Origin: Psophocarpus tetragonolobus
Taxonomy: Eukaryota; Streptophyta; Magnoliopsida; Fabales; Fabaceae
NCBI GenBank assembly: GCA_037954015.1
Contig: CM075694.1
Span: 34,649,611 to 34,713,610 of the forward strand
Reading direction: 5' to 3'
Length of the DNA: 64,000 nucleotides
The notes beneath the pieces were generated by a model. The model did not search any database. It had not been told where the DNA came from and was given only the letters and a program-made list of their open reading frames with translations. The position numbers and the translations under genes are program-made. Below are positions 48,301 through 59,724 of this stretch, piece by piece (position 1 is the first letter of the stretch; every line of letters starts with the position of its first letter).

Positions 48301-49638
48301 TTGGAGTTGCTCTGATATATGGATTTAAGTTGTAGGAAGGCCTTCAGTTTTTTGAAAGTAAACTGGGGAAAATTGATGGGACAAAACTCTTTCTTAATCT
48401 ATGGATTGTAAGTAGAAGATAGACCAACTATTATTTATATAGATTCTATGTGTTGAAATGTTTTATAAATAATAAATATTTTTTGAAAAAAAAAAAATAC
48501 TATGCTACTGCATTAATTACTGACTACCAAGTAATGGATCATATTGCTTATATAAAGATGTTAGTGTAATGATCAATCACTCTTTGTTTTATGCATCTTT
48601 TTTATATAAAGATGATACTGCTATGTAAAAAGATGTCTACTTTTCTTATGGTTGGATTAAATAAATTACATATGGTGAACCTAACTTGCATGTGTATGTT
48701 GGAACTTGGTAGGGCCTTTGGATATTTGAGTGCATGTGTAAAGAATAGTACATTTACCTTTAGTTCATCTTTGTTTTTCCTTCTCCATTTGAGAGTTTTG
48801 TTACATGTGTCCTGGTTGACCATATGGTGCTTCATATGGATGAGTAACTAAAATTTCAGGTGCTGGGTAGTGGTTTTGAAGTTATTTCTGTTGGAAAGAA
48901 AAAACTTGTTCGTTCAGTTCCAACTGAGTTGAACAAAGACCACAATGAAATTCTAGAACTTGCCCAGGTAACAACTATTTCTTCTTTTTTAGATATGGTA
49001 ACATTTGTGTTTTTCACTGGATCCCTATATGTATGAGCTAAGTTTAAGGTGTCATTACTCATTATTACTCGTTCCTTTCACTGTAATTTGGATTATCTTG
49101 CTTTGGATCTTGTTTGATTGTTAACATGTACATTTATAAACTAGTGGTGCACTGAGGCATTATAATGAAAGTTGGAGCACATAAAGCTTGATTAATTGCA
49201 GTTTAATTTGATTGACATTAAATAGAACTTGGATTCCTTGTATTGAAGAAAAAATTTACTCTGTCCAACTTATCTAGTGTAGCAAAAGTAGTTATGCAGT
49301 CAGTGCTGCTTGAGAAGGATTAGTCTTTTCACATTTACATAACATTTTATTTACAGACTCAAGGATTTGTGACTGTAGAAGAAGTAGAGAGGCGATTATC
49401 TTGGAATTCTGGCCGTGCCATTGATGCCCTCGAAACGCTGCTTGATGTAAGACAACTATTTCTTTCTCTTCATCTGAGTAACACATTCCAATCTCAAGTC
49501 ACTTATGTAATAATGAAACACTGTTGGATTATGCAGGAGGGGCTTGCAATGATTGATGATGGCCATAGAGATGGTAAACGGAGGTACTGGTTTCCTTGTG
49601 TATCTCCCATCTCATCTTTAATAGGAGTTGATTCCTAA
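45301..49638 (+). CDS. VPS22: ESCRT-II subunit VPS22/SNF8
   Basis: ESCRT-II (VPS22, VPS25, VPS36) acts on endosomes, linking ubiquitinated cargo recognition to ESCRT-III assembly and multivesicular body formation. Exons 45301-45462, 46368-46503, 47602-47756, 48860-48967, 49357-49446 and 49537-49638 encode 250 residues, the usual plant length. The N-terminus MRRRPGIGGLQ is conserved, followed by a helical region with RDQFRLLGENVAKIRTDLMK and LEDFARKHKNDIRKNP. Two tandem winged-helix domains follow, with FWAELLGIGDFYYELGVQIV and DICLATR, GLINLQEL, FVTVEEVERRLSWNSGRAID and WFPCV. The reading frame is intact and all introns have GT-AG borders. In Arabidopsis, VPS22 (At4g27040) is beside FAD4 (At4g27030), as here. 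Confidence 0.95.
46860..47447 (+). repeat. Tandem duplication of about 290 bp in VPS22 intron 2
   Basis: Segment 46860 to about 47148 recurs at about 47157-47447 in direct orientation. Long shared blocks include GAACAGGATACTGTAATTGA, GTGAAGAGTATCTATGCCCT and TGTGATAGCTTGGTAATGTA, with about a dozen differences. It lies in the 1.1-kb intron before exon 3. Confidence 0.92.
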
Positions 49639-50399
49639 TAAATTTAAGGGAAATGACTGAGGTCTGATTTTTGAAGACCTATGTATGTTTAGATTGTTAC
49701 AGAATCGAAATTTATTATTACTTCTGATATTCTTTATACTAAAATATGTGGTTAACTGTGTGTTTAGTGTACACATATGTATGGTTATTGGGAAATGGAT
49801 ATATATACTTCATTTTCTGTAAGTGGGTGCTTGCGTGACTAGATCGGTTCCAGAGCTAATGTGTAACACCCTCTATGCTTTGAAAAGGGGGGGGGGGGGT
49901 TTGGTTTGCAATGCAGTATGATGATTTTTGGTTTTTGTTTAATATATTTTTTTTTAACAACTAATATATTCATGCTATAAAACGTTGCAAATTGAAGCTA
50001 CTAATGTTTTGGAACGTCGCCAATGTTCTATAACGCCCAATAAGTTCCTAGTCGAGCGTTGATACAACGATTAAAATGACCAAAATTTTAGTTATGATAG
50101 AATTGAGATTGTTTCTATTTTTTATTTTACAATTAACAACAAAAATTTGTCAGGTTAGCTTTATTTGATTTTCTTTTTTCCAACTTTTAAAAAAGAAAAA
50201 GTGACTTATTTTTATTGTTCTTTTTTTATTAACTTGTATACAAATAATTTGAATAAACAAAGAAACAACATAGTATTTTATAATTGATTTTGAAAAAAGA
50301 CTATTAAAACAATATTACTAAACGAGCACCTTTATTAATAACTATAAATAAAGGTAATGTTCTTTTATGTTCTCGTTCACGTTCAGAATTATCCTTTTC

Positions 50400-50441
<42 letters not shown>

Positions 50442-50603
50442 TATGAATTTTTAATAATATATAATTGTTGATAATTTTTAATTTTTTTTTAGAAACATTT
50501 GAGAGGTATGAGATGCTTCCTTTTCACTAGTGATTGTATGTATTACTGTTAATAAGGATAATTATCTCTTTTGGTATCTATATTTTTTATTTTAAAATTA
50601 ATT

Positions 50604-50640
<37 letters not shown>

Positions 50641-51144
50641 TCTTTTTTTATCTTTCATGAACTTTTAATCATATATAACTATTGTTAATTTTTAACTTCT
50701 TTTTTTCATTTTAGAAACATTATGAAGTGCCTCTATTTCACCTGGTATTTGACAATGTTAATGAGCTTTTTCCCCCTTGCTGCTCTTAGATGTTACCAAT
50801 GAAAAATACTAATTATAACTATTAAGTGCATCTTGAATTGGAGTTAAAAATATTATGTTCACGTTACTATGTTAGATATGGAAATCTAACGAATAAAACC
50901 AAATTGAAAGTAAAAACTATGGTTCTAATGCTTTTACAAAAATAGCTTTTTGCTTCAAACATACTTTTTATTGTATTCCGGACATAAACTAAGCAACAAC
51001 AGAAAAACAAAGACATTTTTGTATAATGTTTTACCTTTTAAACATTATAATTTAAATATAGTGTAAATTACGTGAGCCAAAAGCAACATTCATACACATA
51101 TGTGCAATAAATGGTTTAAAAATACATGGAAAAGGGTACAAACA
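49639..51144. other. Intergenic region between VPS22 and FAD4 3' ends
   Basis: The two genes converge here. The spacer has a G-run of 12 or more at about 49887-49898, TA microsatellites at about 50405-50437 and 50610-50635, and a diverged local repeat around each microsatellite (TTATGAATTTTTAATAATAT and TTCATGAACTTTTAATCATA, each followed by AGAAACATT). No gene is recognised. Confidence 0.6.
50405..50762. repeat. Diverged direct repeat with TA microsatellites
   Basis: Two units, about 50405-50530 and 50610-50740, each consist of a TA run, a TTTTTAAT...ATATA(A)TTGTT block, TTTTTAA, and AGAAACATTT/AGAAACATTA near the end. Confidence 0.5.
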
Positions 51145-52131
51145 TCATTGGGCTTGGGCTTGGGCTTGGACTTGGGAAGGGGTCTGAATCTCCTCAAGCC
51201 ACTCAGAAGCAGGTTCACTCCATGACCTTGGCCTAACCCCTGTTTTAAAATACAATACCATTTCCATGGCTTCAAAGACCTTATGCTTATCCAAAAACTC
51301 ATTCCACACTCCACTCACTATACAATAGTTATTGTTGTACGGTGGCCGGTGGTGTGCACCGTGTTGTGACCGTGACACAAGCACGCCGGCATCCTGCAAC
51401 GCCACCACGAGTGGTGGAAGCCGGCTCTTCGTGCCATGTGCCCATGCATGAAACTGTTGGCTAAACATGATGCAACCTGAGCACACCCCAACAAATCCTT
51501 CAAGAATAGGGTCATGCCAAACAAGAGCAATAGGAAGCACTGCAAAGGTCACTGCACGTGCCAATGCATGCAAATTGTTAGCAAATTGGCGCTTAGTGAT
51601 GGTCCAAGGCCACTTGTGGTGACCTTGAAATGCTTCAATTTGGGGTCCAACAATTGGAGTTGAACCATCGCCATAGTTGTCAATGGCCCAATGATAAATC
51701 CCAGACCCAAGATCAGCTAAAATGTAACCAATCCAACCTGCCAAGATGGGCTCAACCCACATGTTCAAATCCATTGCACCCTTTATGGATTCTCCTAAGG
51801 AAATGAGCAAAGTTGTGCAACCAGTTGCTACCCATGCTCTATGAGACCATGTTGATTGCAAACTTGGATCACTGAGCATAGGTGACAGCTGATTATTAGT
51901 GGTAATTGTAGTTGATAGCACTTGTATAGGTCGGGACTCAATGACCAATGACTTAGCATTGGGTTTGGGCTTGGACCGAGAAGTAGTGGTGGAACAATAC
52001 ACCTGAGACAAGTGAAGGGGTGGTTGGTTCTTGCAAATTTGGTGGTGGAAGTTTGGTGTAAGCTTGTGTTGGGCTAAGGAATACATGGGAGGCTTTGAAG
52101 AATGAAGAGGAACAAAGTGCTTGTATGACAC
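51145..52131 (-). CDS. FAD4: Plastid palmitoyl-phosphatidylglycerol desaturase FAD4
   Basis: FAD4 introduces the delta-3-trans double bond into 16:0 at the sn-2 position of plastid phosphatidylglycerol. The gene is a single exon of 328 codons, as in the family. Residues 1 to about 80 are Ser/Thr/Lys-rich with few acids, fitting a chloroplast transit peptide. The core starts near STWSHRAWVATG. Histidine motifs that would bind the di-iron centre are QGHHKWPWTI, QQFHAWAHG and SRSQHGAHHRPPYNNNYCIV. Hydrophobic segments include IGYILADLGSGIYHW and ALARAVTFAVLPIALVW. The C-terminus ends in an unusual QVQAQAQAQ run. The alternative ATG at 52180 is in another frame. It faces away from the LINE inserted about 540 bp upstream and converges with VPS22, the same neighbour as in Arabidopsis. 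Confidence 0.93.
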   Translation of the reverse strand: MSYKHFVPLHSSKPPMYSLAQHKLTPNFHHQICKNQPPLHLSQVYCSTTTSRSKPKPNAKSLVIESRPIQVLSTTITTNNQLSPMLSDPSLQSTWSHRAWVATGCTTLLISLGESIKGAMDLNMWVEPILAGWIGYILADLGSGIYHWAIDNYGDGSTPIVGPQIEAFQGHHKWPWTITKRQFANNLHALARAVTFAVLPIALVWHDPILEGFVGVCSGCIMFSQQFHAWAHGTKSRLPPLVVALQDAGVLVSRSQHGAHHRPPYNNNYCIVSGVWNEFLDKHKVFEAMEMVLYFKTGVRPRSWSEPASEWLEEIQTPSQVQAQAQAQ

Positions 52132-52656
52132 AGCTAGAAATTAAAAAAAAAAAGAAGAAAAATTTGGAGCTACTCCTCAATAGTGGTTGTGGGAATAAAT
52201 GCTGATTTTGTGGAAGTAGGAGAAGGCACTATGGTGTGGTGGGAAAGAAGGATTCGTGGTGTTGTGGAACTCTCAAAGAAACTTGGAGGATTCAAATTGA
52301 GTTTGTGACACATATTTGACAATAGATTTCCCTCAACCTTACGAACCTAAAAGCGTGGTAGAATAATTTTGGCACCAGAGTTAGGACTATATATTTTGCT
52401 ATTTTTGGTGGTCCCCTAAAATCCTATTAGATTGGATGGTGTAGCTGGCTGACACGATGGAAGTGTCTTTTAAGTTATCTTTCACTTCACTTTCTGTCCA
52501 CACTTTCAAAACTTTTTCGATGTCGATGGAAAGCTAATACTACATAAAAATAGAGATAGATATAAGAGGATGTGTTTCTTCCACGAATAATCATTGTACA
52601 AGCATTTTCATTGAAATAATCGAAGGAAAAGGATATACTGTAATTGAAAAATAGGT
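52132..52656 (-). other. Upstream region of FAD4
   Basis: Presumed promoter and 5' UTR of FAD4 on the minus strand. A purine-rich run lies at 52141-52163 just before the ATG. The LINE insertion begins beyond it at 52673. No distinct element is claimed. Confidence 0.45.
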
Positions 52657-52672
52657 ATATGCCTGTTCGGAA
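52657..52672 (+). repeat. LINE target-site duplication, left copy
   Basis: ATATGCCTGTTCGGAA matches ATATGCCTGTTTGGAA at 56569-56584, 15 of 16 bases. The right copy follows directly after the poly(A) tract. Confidence 0.9.
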
Positions 52673-55600
52673 TGACGTCTACGTAGAAAAGTTACAAAAA
52701 ATGGAAGAGAGAGATAGCTCGGAAAAGGAAAATAGGGGGAGTAGGAATCAAGGGGTAGTTTAAATGAAGCTTCTATCTTTAAATGTGAGGGGTTTTAGGG
52801 AGAGGGTGAAAAGGAGGCGTATAAAGAGGTTGGTAGTGGCCAACAAGGTTGATATACTTCTGTTTCAGGAAACAAAATGCTCAAAATTGAAGGAGTGGGA
52901 GATTAAGGAGGTTTGGGGGCGCCATGAATGTGATTGGAGAATCCTTCCGTCATCAGGTCGGAGTGGGGGGTGCGTTACAATCTGGAGGAAAGAGTTGCTG
53001 GAGCTGGTATGGCAAATTCAAGGGCAGGGTTTTCTAGGAGTGGCTTTCAAAGGAAGGAATTCAGATGACGTCAATTGTGTTGTCAACGTCTATGGTCCAT
53101 GTACATTGGAAGGAAAGAGAAAGATTTGGGATGACTTAATGATGACCAGAAGAGGGTGCCCACATGTCAGGTGGGTAATTGGTGGTGATTTTAATGCGGT
53201 TAGAGAAAGGTCTGAGGTGATCGGAAGATCGATGTTTCATTCGAGGAGGGAGATGGAGGATTTCGATTTTTTTATCCAGGAGATGGGAGTGGTCGACATT
53301 CCAGTCATGGGAAAAGGAGTTACATGGATCTCACCAGATGGACAGTCAGCTAGTCGACTAGACAGGCTCCTATTCTCTCCGGCTCTGATGGACGAATGGG
53401 GAGTTATTGCACAGACGGTTGGTACCAGGGAATTCTCTGATAATTGTTGGATAAGCACTAATAATAACAAGCAGGACTGGGGACCGAAGCCGTTCAAGTT
53501 TTTTGATTATTGGCTGGAAGAGGCATCCTTTGGAGAGCTGATCAAAGCAAGGTGGAACTTAGTTCAGGGGTCAGGGTGGAAGATGTATCAGCTGGCAAGG
53601 AAGCTAAAGGCTATTAAAGGTGAGATAAAAAAGTGGTCTGAAGGTGTGTGGAAAAAAGATGATATTTTTCTGGCTGAAAGGGTTCAGCAAATGGAGGTGG
53701 TTGATCAGCAGTTAGTGGCGGGAGGCCAAGTGCTTAATACATCCAGGAAGGAACTTATGACAGAATATTGGGCCAAAGCAAGGGTCATGGAACATGCATT
53801 GTTGCAGAAATCAAGGGTACAATGGGCTCTTAATGGAGACAATAATTCTAGGTACTTCCATAACTGTTTTAAGGCAAGATGTATTGCAAATTCCATTTTG
53901 GTAGTACAGTCGGAGTCGGGGTGGTTGGAAAGTGTGTCTGATATCAGAGTTAAAATATTCGATCACTTCTCCGGGTTTTTCCAGGAAAGATGGTTGGATC
54001 GACCGACTTTGGATGGAGTTTCTTTGCCTCAAATTTCAGAGCAGCTTAAGCAGGGGTTGGAGGCGCCGTTTTTGGAGGAGGAGATTAAGGCGGCTGTGTG
54101 GGCATGTGAAGGCAGGAAAAGTCCAGGGCCTGACGGTTTTGGAATAATTTCTACAAATCATGCTGGGAAGTAATTGGTCACGATGTGGTTAATCCTGTTC
54201 AGGAGTTTTATGGGTCTGATATACTACCGAGAGGGGTAAGTTCTTCTTTTATTATGCTCATCCCAAAGGTGGCCACACCTTCAGGGCTAAGCCAGTACAG
54301 ACCCATTTCCTTAATATCAAGCGTGCATAAGATTATCTCGAAGATATTGTCTGTGAGGCTGGGGAAAGTGCTGACTGGGCTAATCTCGCCCACTCAGACG
54401 GATTTCTTGAAGGGCAGATCAATTATGGATGGAGTAGTGGTGGCAAATGAACTGATGGACTGGGCAAAAAGAAGGAGAAAACCGTGTTTTTTTCTCAAGG
54501 TAGATTTTGAGAAGGCTTATGATTCGGTCAGCTGGAATTTTCTGGATTATATGCTGGAAAGGATGGGGTTTGGATGGAGATGGAGACGATGGATGAGTGC
54601 TATAGTCCGGAATAATTATGTATCGATCCTAGTAAATGGATGTCCCACCCCAGAGTTTAAGCCTGAGAGAGGGTTGAAGCAGGGGGACCCTCTGTCGCCT
54701 TTTCTGTTCTTGTTAGTGGCGGAAGCTTTACCAGCATTGTTCAGATCGACCATTCAAAAAGGACTGTACAAAGAAATAAAGGTACAAGATGACGTCAAGT
54801 TTTCAGTGCTACAGTATGCAGATGATGTCATTATGATGGGGGAAGCGGACCTGCAATCGGTTTGGTATCTGAAGGCGATGTTGCGGGGGTTTGAAATGGT
54901 GTCAGGTTTAAAGGTAAACTTCAGTAAGAGCAGTTTCTATGGTGTAAATGTGTCACAATCATTCACACTGCGCGGCTACCGAAATGCTAAACTGTAATGC
55001 TGGGATGCTGCCATTTAAATTCTTAGGGGTACCAGTGGGAGTAAACCCTAAGAGGGAACATGTGTGGAAGCCAGTTATGGATCAGTTTAAAAGGCGCTTA
55101 TCAGACTGGAAGGCAAGGAATATGACTTTTGCTGGGAGGTTGGTATTACTGAATTCAGTGCTAGCTGCTCTCCCATTGTATTTCTTCTCCTTCTATAAGG
55201 CTCCAAAGTCAGTGTTGAAGTCTCTCAAGAGGATGCAGGGAACTTTCTTGTGGGGAGGTAAGGAAAATCAGGTAAAAATTGCATGGGTTAGCTGGGAAAA
55301 AGTATGTAGGCCAAAAGATGAGGGAGGTCTAGGTGTGAAGTGTTTGGAGAAATTTAATATCAGCTTGCTGGCAAAGTGGAGGTGGAGAATTATGGCAGAT
55401 GAGACGGCTATTTGGGGTCCATTGCTGAGAAGCAGGTATAGGGAGACAGATGGATATATGGACAGGCCCGAATCTTTTATCCATACCTCTCAATGGTGGA
55501 AAGACATATGGGCCATTGATGGACCAAATGCGGAGTTGCCGGGGTGGTTCAAAACGAGAGTCAATAGGAATGTAAGGTCTGGAAGGGGGACTTTATTTTG

Positions 55601-56568
55601 GGAACAGAGGTGGTTCGGAGATACAGCTTTCTGTGTTTCGTATCCCAGGTTGTATGCTTTGACAGAGGATAAGTTCATCACTATCAAGGATAAATGTCTT
55701 TTTGGAGGCCAATTATCATCTTGGAAATGGGGCTGGCGGAGAGAGCTATTTGTGTGGGAGGAGCAGATGCTTCGGGTTTTTCAGGAGTCATTAAGTCAAG
55801 TGGCATTGGTAGAACGGGAGGCAGATGAGTGGGGATGGAATTCAGGGGCTGAGGGGTATTCGGTGGCGGGAGGGTATAAAGTGTTGGCTGGAGGGATATC
55901 TGAATTGGGAATGAATTTTGTGGAAACCCAGCATTTACGTAGGTTGTGGAAGGAAAAACTGCCATCTAAGGTGCTGGCGTTTTCATGGAGGTTGCTAGCG
56001 GACAAACTACCCACTGTGGAAAATTTGCTAAGAAGAGGAATTCAGGATCCTGGATTAAATCCTGCTTGCAGGTTCTGTAATAATGGGATAGAGTCAAAGA
56101 ATCATTTATTTTTACAATGCCCAATCATACAATCGCTGTGGTATAGAGTTATTAGCTGGGTCGGGGTAGAGACACCGCTCCCGGAAAATCTGAATCAACT
56201 GTTTCTGTTATCCTCTGGCTGGGTAGTGGGAAAGCGGAAGAAGGCATGCAGGTATGTGTTTTGGATCACTGTATGTTGGTGCATTTGGCTGACACGGAAT
56301 GCTGTTATTTTCCAAAGGGTCGAGGTGGAATCCCTTGATATGTTTATGTCCATTAAAATGTTATCATGGCAGTGACTGTTGTTTTCTATTGGTTTTAAGG
56401 CTGGGTGTGTGTACTCTGACTGGTGCACCCAGCCTAGATTGTGTTTGATGAATTTGAGATAGTCTCATTTGTAATTAGGTCAATGTATGGCAGACTGAAA
56501 CGTTGTGTTTTATCTGTTGTATATTTCCATCTAATATAAATATATATTTTGCTGTTAAAAAAAAAAAA
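52673..56568 (+). mobile_element. APE-type LINE insertion, 5'-truncated, inactive
   Basis: A non-LTR retrotransposon of about 3.9 kb bounded by a 16-bp target duplication and ending in a poly(A) run at 56557-56568. The 5' end falls inside ORF1: about 90 bases of open frame (ending ENRGSRNQGVV) precede TAA, which is immediately followed by the ORF2 ATG (TAAATG), suggesting stop-restart translation in the parent. ORF2 has endonuclease, reverse transcriptase and C-terminal zinc-binding regions but is broken twice. The single mismatch between target duplications suggests a fairly recent insertion. It lies upstream of FAD4 in opposite orientation. Confidence 0.92.
52764..56375 (+). pseudogene. LINE ORF2: endonuclease-reverse transcriptase, frameshifted
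   Basis: The first segment (52764-54173) holds the AP-type endonuclease with LSLNVRGF, LFQETK, VNVYGP, GGDFNAV and SRLDRLLFS. The catalytic SDH motif reads SDN (Asn codon 53442-53444), so the active-site His is lost. A frameshift near 54140-54160, after SPGPDGF, moves to the next frame (54185-54997), with RPISLISSVHKIISKIL, FFLKVDFEKAYDSVSW, RGLKQGDPLSPFLF and the catalytic QYADDV at 54812-54829. A second frameshift near 54970-54990 returns to the first frame (to 56375), with FLGVPVG, ALPLYFFSFYKAPKS, and the zinc-binding end LWKEKLPSKVLAFSWRLLAD with CRFC and HLFLQCP. The reverse transcriptase residues look intact within their frame. Confidence 0.9.
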
Positions 56569-56584
56569 ATATGCCTGTTTGGAA
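56569..56584 (+). repeat. LINE target-site duplication, right copy
   Basis: ATATGCCTGTTTGGAA directly after the poly(A) run; pairs with 52657-52672 with one C/T difference. Confidence 0.9.
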
Positions 56585-59500
56585 AGCATACATGATAACA
56601 ACTGATACTCCGATTGAGCCCGTTCATTTCATGGTTTCAAATTCCATATTGCATATAAATTACAACTATAAATATGTCGTAAAAATTCATATTTAATAGT
56701 GTAAAATAAATTACTAATATAATGTATGCTTGATTATTTTTTATTTAAAGTATATTGATAGAATAAAATTTTATTAGATAATACAAATTAAGAGTAGTTT
56801 TACTTTGATTCTCTTGAAAATATTGTCAACAAAAAACTGATTTTTCAAAAGCAAATTGTATGTTTTTTTATTTATTTTTTATCAGTAAAAGAATATATAT
56901 AATATAATATAATATAATATAAATTTGAAAAGTTACAAGATGGAACATTAGCCATTACAAGACTCCGTTAAGCCAAAAATATCGGTATAAATGTTAAATA
57001 ACCAAAAAGTGCGAAGAAAAATAATATTAATTTTGAATCCTATATTTTCTGGTATCTCTACCTCCTCTAATAATGGCATCCTTGTGTGAGACGTGATAGT
57101 GTATGGACATGCGAGTATTATTGAACCTGTAAAATTCACATTGTGACTTACCCACAAAACTCATTATATTTAAGCTTTCATTTTCTTACAAAGTCCACAA
57201 AGAAGACCTGTGGATCAATTCACATGGAAACATAAAAAAATATTTTTTAAAAAAACAAATTTGTCTCAAACTTAAGGAAAAATGAACTCTTGTATGTGAA
57301 TTTATTATGTGAGAGTGAGAATGAAAGACCTATAATTAGAACTTTTAAGAATCCTTTTGTCTATTGAAACTAAAGTATTAAGTTTTTTTAATCTTAGACA
57401 CCTTGTTTTTTATAAATAATATCATTTTTATATAAAAAGTCTATATATAAATGGTTCCAAAAAATTGTTTAACTTAGATATTATACGAGTTACGAATACA
57501 ACTTTATGTCCGAAACTCTAAAATTTTAATTCAAATGTCCATCTATGGATGTTTTCACACAACCCGTGACCGAAACCACAATGGTGTGGATGAAGCAGAA
57601 GAGATCAAGATTGAAGACACCATTTGTTGGTCACCCATTTATTACCTGATGCTCCATTTAACCATCCTCACATTCCGCATTGACTTCTACTTTCCATTTA
57701 AACCACAAAGCAAATTGTATGTTACTTTCAAGATTTGGTTTACGTGCAACTACTGGCTCCACATACGAAAAGATTGTGTAATTAAAGAAAGTCTTGCTAT
57801 AATTATATTGCGTTTGCTAAATTTATTTTCCATCATTTAAAGCTGTTTTTTGAGTGTAAAAAAACTTTGTTTGTAAAATAAATTGTTTGAAAATATAGTT
57901 CAAGTTTGAAAAAGTTATTCTAAATAAGTTATTTAAAAAAATATGAAGATTTTTAATTTATCTTTACTTTTGAAAATATTTTTTTTTTATTTTCAGCTAT
58001 TAACTCTTTTATCATATAAAACTGATTTTCTTTTGTTGTATTCATAAAATTAATTATTTTAAAATTATTTTTACTAAATCTATCTAAACATTTTGTAATA
58101 ATCCATGAAATAATAAATATTTACTGAATTATTGTAATATTGTAAGTCATTCTTTCTTTTCTCACATTCTTTCTCATACTTTTTCATGAGTTGCACAACA
58201 TTTTTATAGAAGGAACGTTAAAAATCTATGAAATATTTTCTTTCTTATACTCTATTTGTGATTAACTAAAGCGTATTGAAATTTACAAATTTTTCATCGA
58301 TTTCAATATAATTCTAAATATGAAATAAGTGAGACCATCAAAATCGTTAATTTTTAATAAATTTTAACCAAACAGAAAGAAAAAAACGAAAAAAAAAGTG
58401 ACTGGAAGTGTATTACTAATATTTTTCTTTTTATTAGTATTAGTTTACTTAACATCAATATAAAATACATGTTATAAGATGTGTCAAATGGGACAAGAGA
58501 AAATGGAATGGTCCAGTGGTCAAGCCATAGTTAAGTCTAATATCACTATTTCATAATTTTATAGCTAACGTGTGTGGGTTTTTGTTACTTGTTATACCTA
58601 ATTTTAAGCATGGCATAATTTTTATATGTTTGGTTTGACCCATAATTTTAACCTAATTTCAAAGTAAAAATAATTTTTACTTGTTCTTGTTATACCCTAA
58701 TTTTAGCCTAATTTAAAAGTAAAATTAAATACTTGAACAAAAATTTGTTCTCCATAATTTTTCACCCATAATAGTATCAAACAAATATTCTTTCTTATTG
58801 ATACATATGGTTTCTATTAAAAATGAAAATAATTATGTAATTTATCGTATATACACTAATATTTGAGATTATTATTTTTTTTAATAATTCTTTCAAATCA
58901 TTAAATAAATTATTTTTATAATATTTTTTTAAAAATAACTGCCTCTCATTAATTAATGTATTTAAAATAAAAAAAAATAATAAAGAAACATAATTAAAAA
59001 TTTGAGTAATGAGAATAAAACTTAAATACTATCATATTAAAAATTAAAAACAAATGATAAAAAAGATAAAAGTATCAGTAATAAATCTATTATCTAATAA
59101 GATTTATATAATTTTTAATATTAAATTTCCAATCACTGTATATAAAATTATTAGGCGAAAATATTTTTCTTAAAAATATAAAAAATACACTATGATCATG
59201 AATTCCAAAGTATAAATAATTTTTTAATATTTAAAAATAAATTGTGTTGAATATTAATGAAAAAAATTGATTTTTATTAAAAAGAGTAAATATTATAAAT
59301 TCAAGAATATTGATTTATATCTTGATTGTGTTGAGTAATATTATCTATATTTTGATTTGAAAAATATTATTAAATAATAATTTATAATATTTTTGGAAAG
59401 ATATATCAGAAAAGCATATAAAAGACAAAAGGAAAAAACTAGAAATAAAATAATAAAACATACATATAAAACAAAGCTAATATCAAATAATAATTTATAA

Positions 59501-59720
59501 AATTAAAAATAAATATAAAAAATCAACAAATTAAATAAAAAAGAGTAAAAATAAAAACTATTATCTATATTAATGGTTTTGTTATATTATTTGTATTTGT
59601 TTATAAAAACAAAACTATGTGTTAAAAAAGCAAAACCTTCTTGGTTTTATTATAGACAATAGATATATCCTTTCTTGATTGAAATTAATATTATTTTTGC
59701 AATTCCTTAGTTAAGTAGTT
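56585..59720. other. AT-rich intergenic DNA, no gene recognised
   Basis: More than 3 kb of highly AT-rich sequence with an ATAAT microsatellite near 56895-56922. A less AT-rich piece at 57530-57780 has an open frame of about 100 codons, but it resembles no family and shows no exon structure. The section from 58780 to 59660 is almost pure A/T and featureless. Confidence 0.55.
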
Positions 59721-59724
59721 AGCT

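Noticed and set aside
49861..49900. TGTAACACCC start of an LTR next to a G-run
   Set aside because: Only a ten-base match; no matching end, coding region or target duplication nearby.
56860..57180. Possible 3' end of another LINE on the minus strand
   Set aside because: Only an ATAAT run and an unassigned piece; no reverse transcriptase or zinc-binding motif could be read.
57535..57840. 101-codon plus-strand frame
   Set aside because: No similarity to a known family, no splice context, and bounded by AT-rich DNA; most likely chance.
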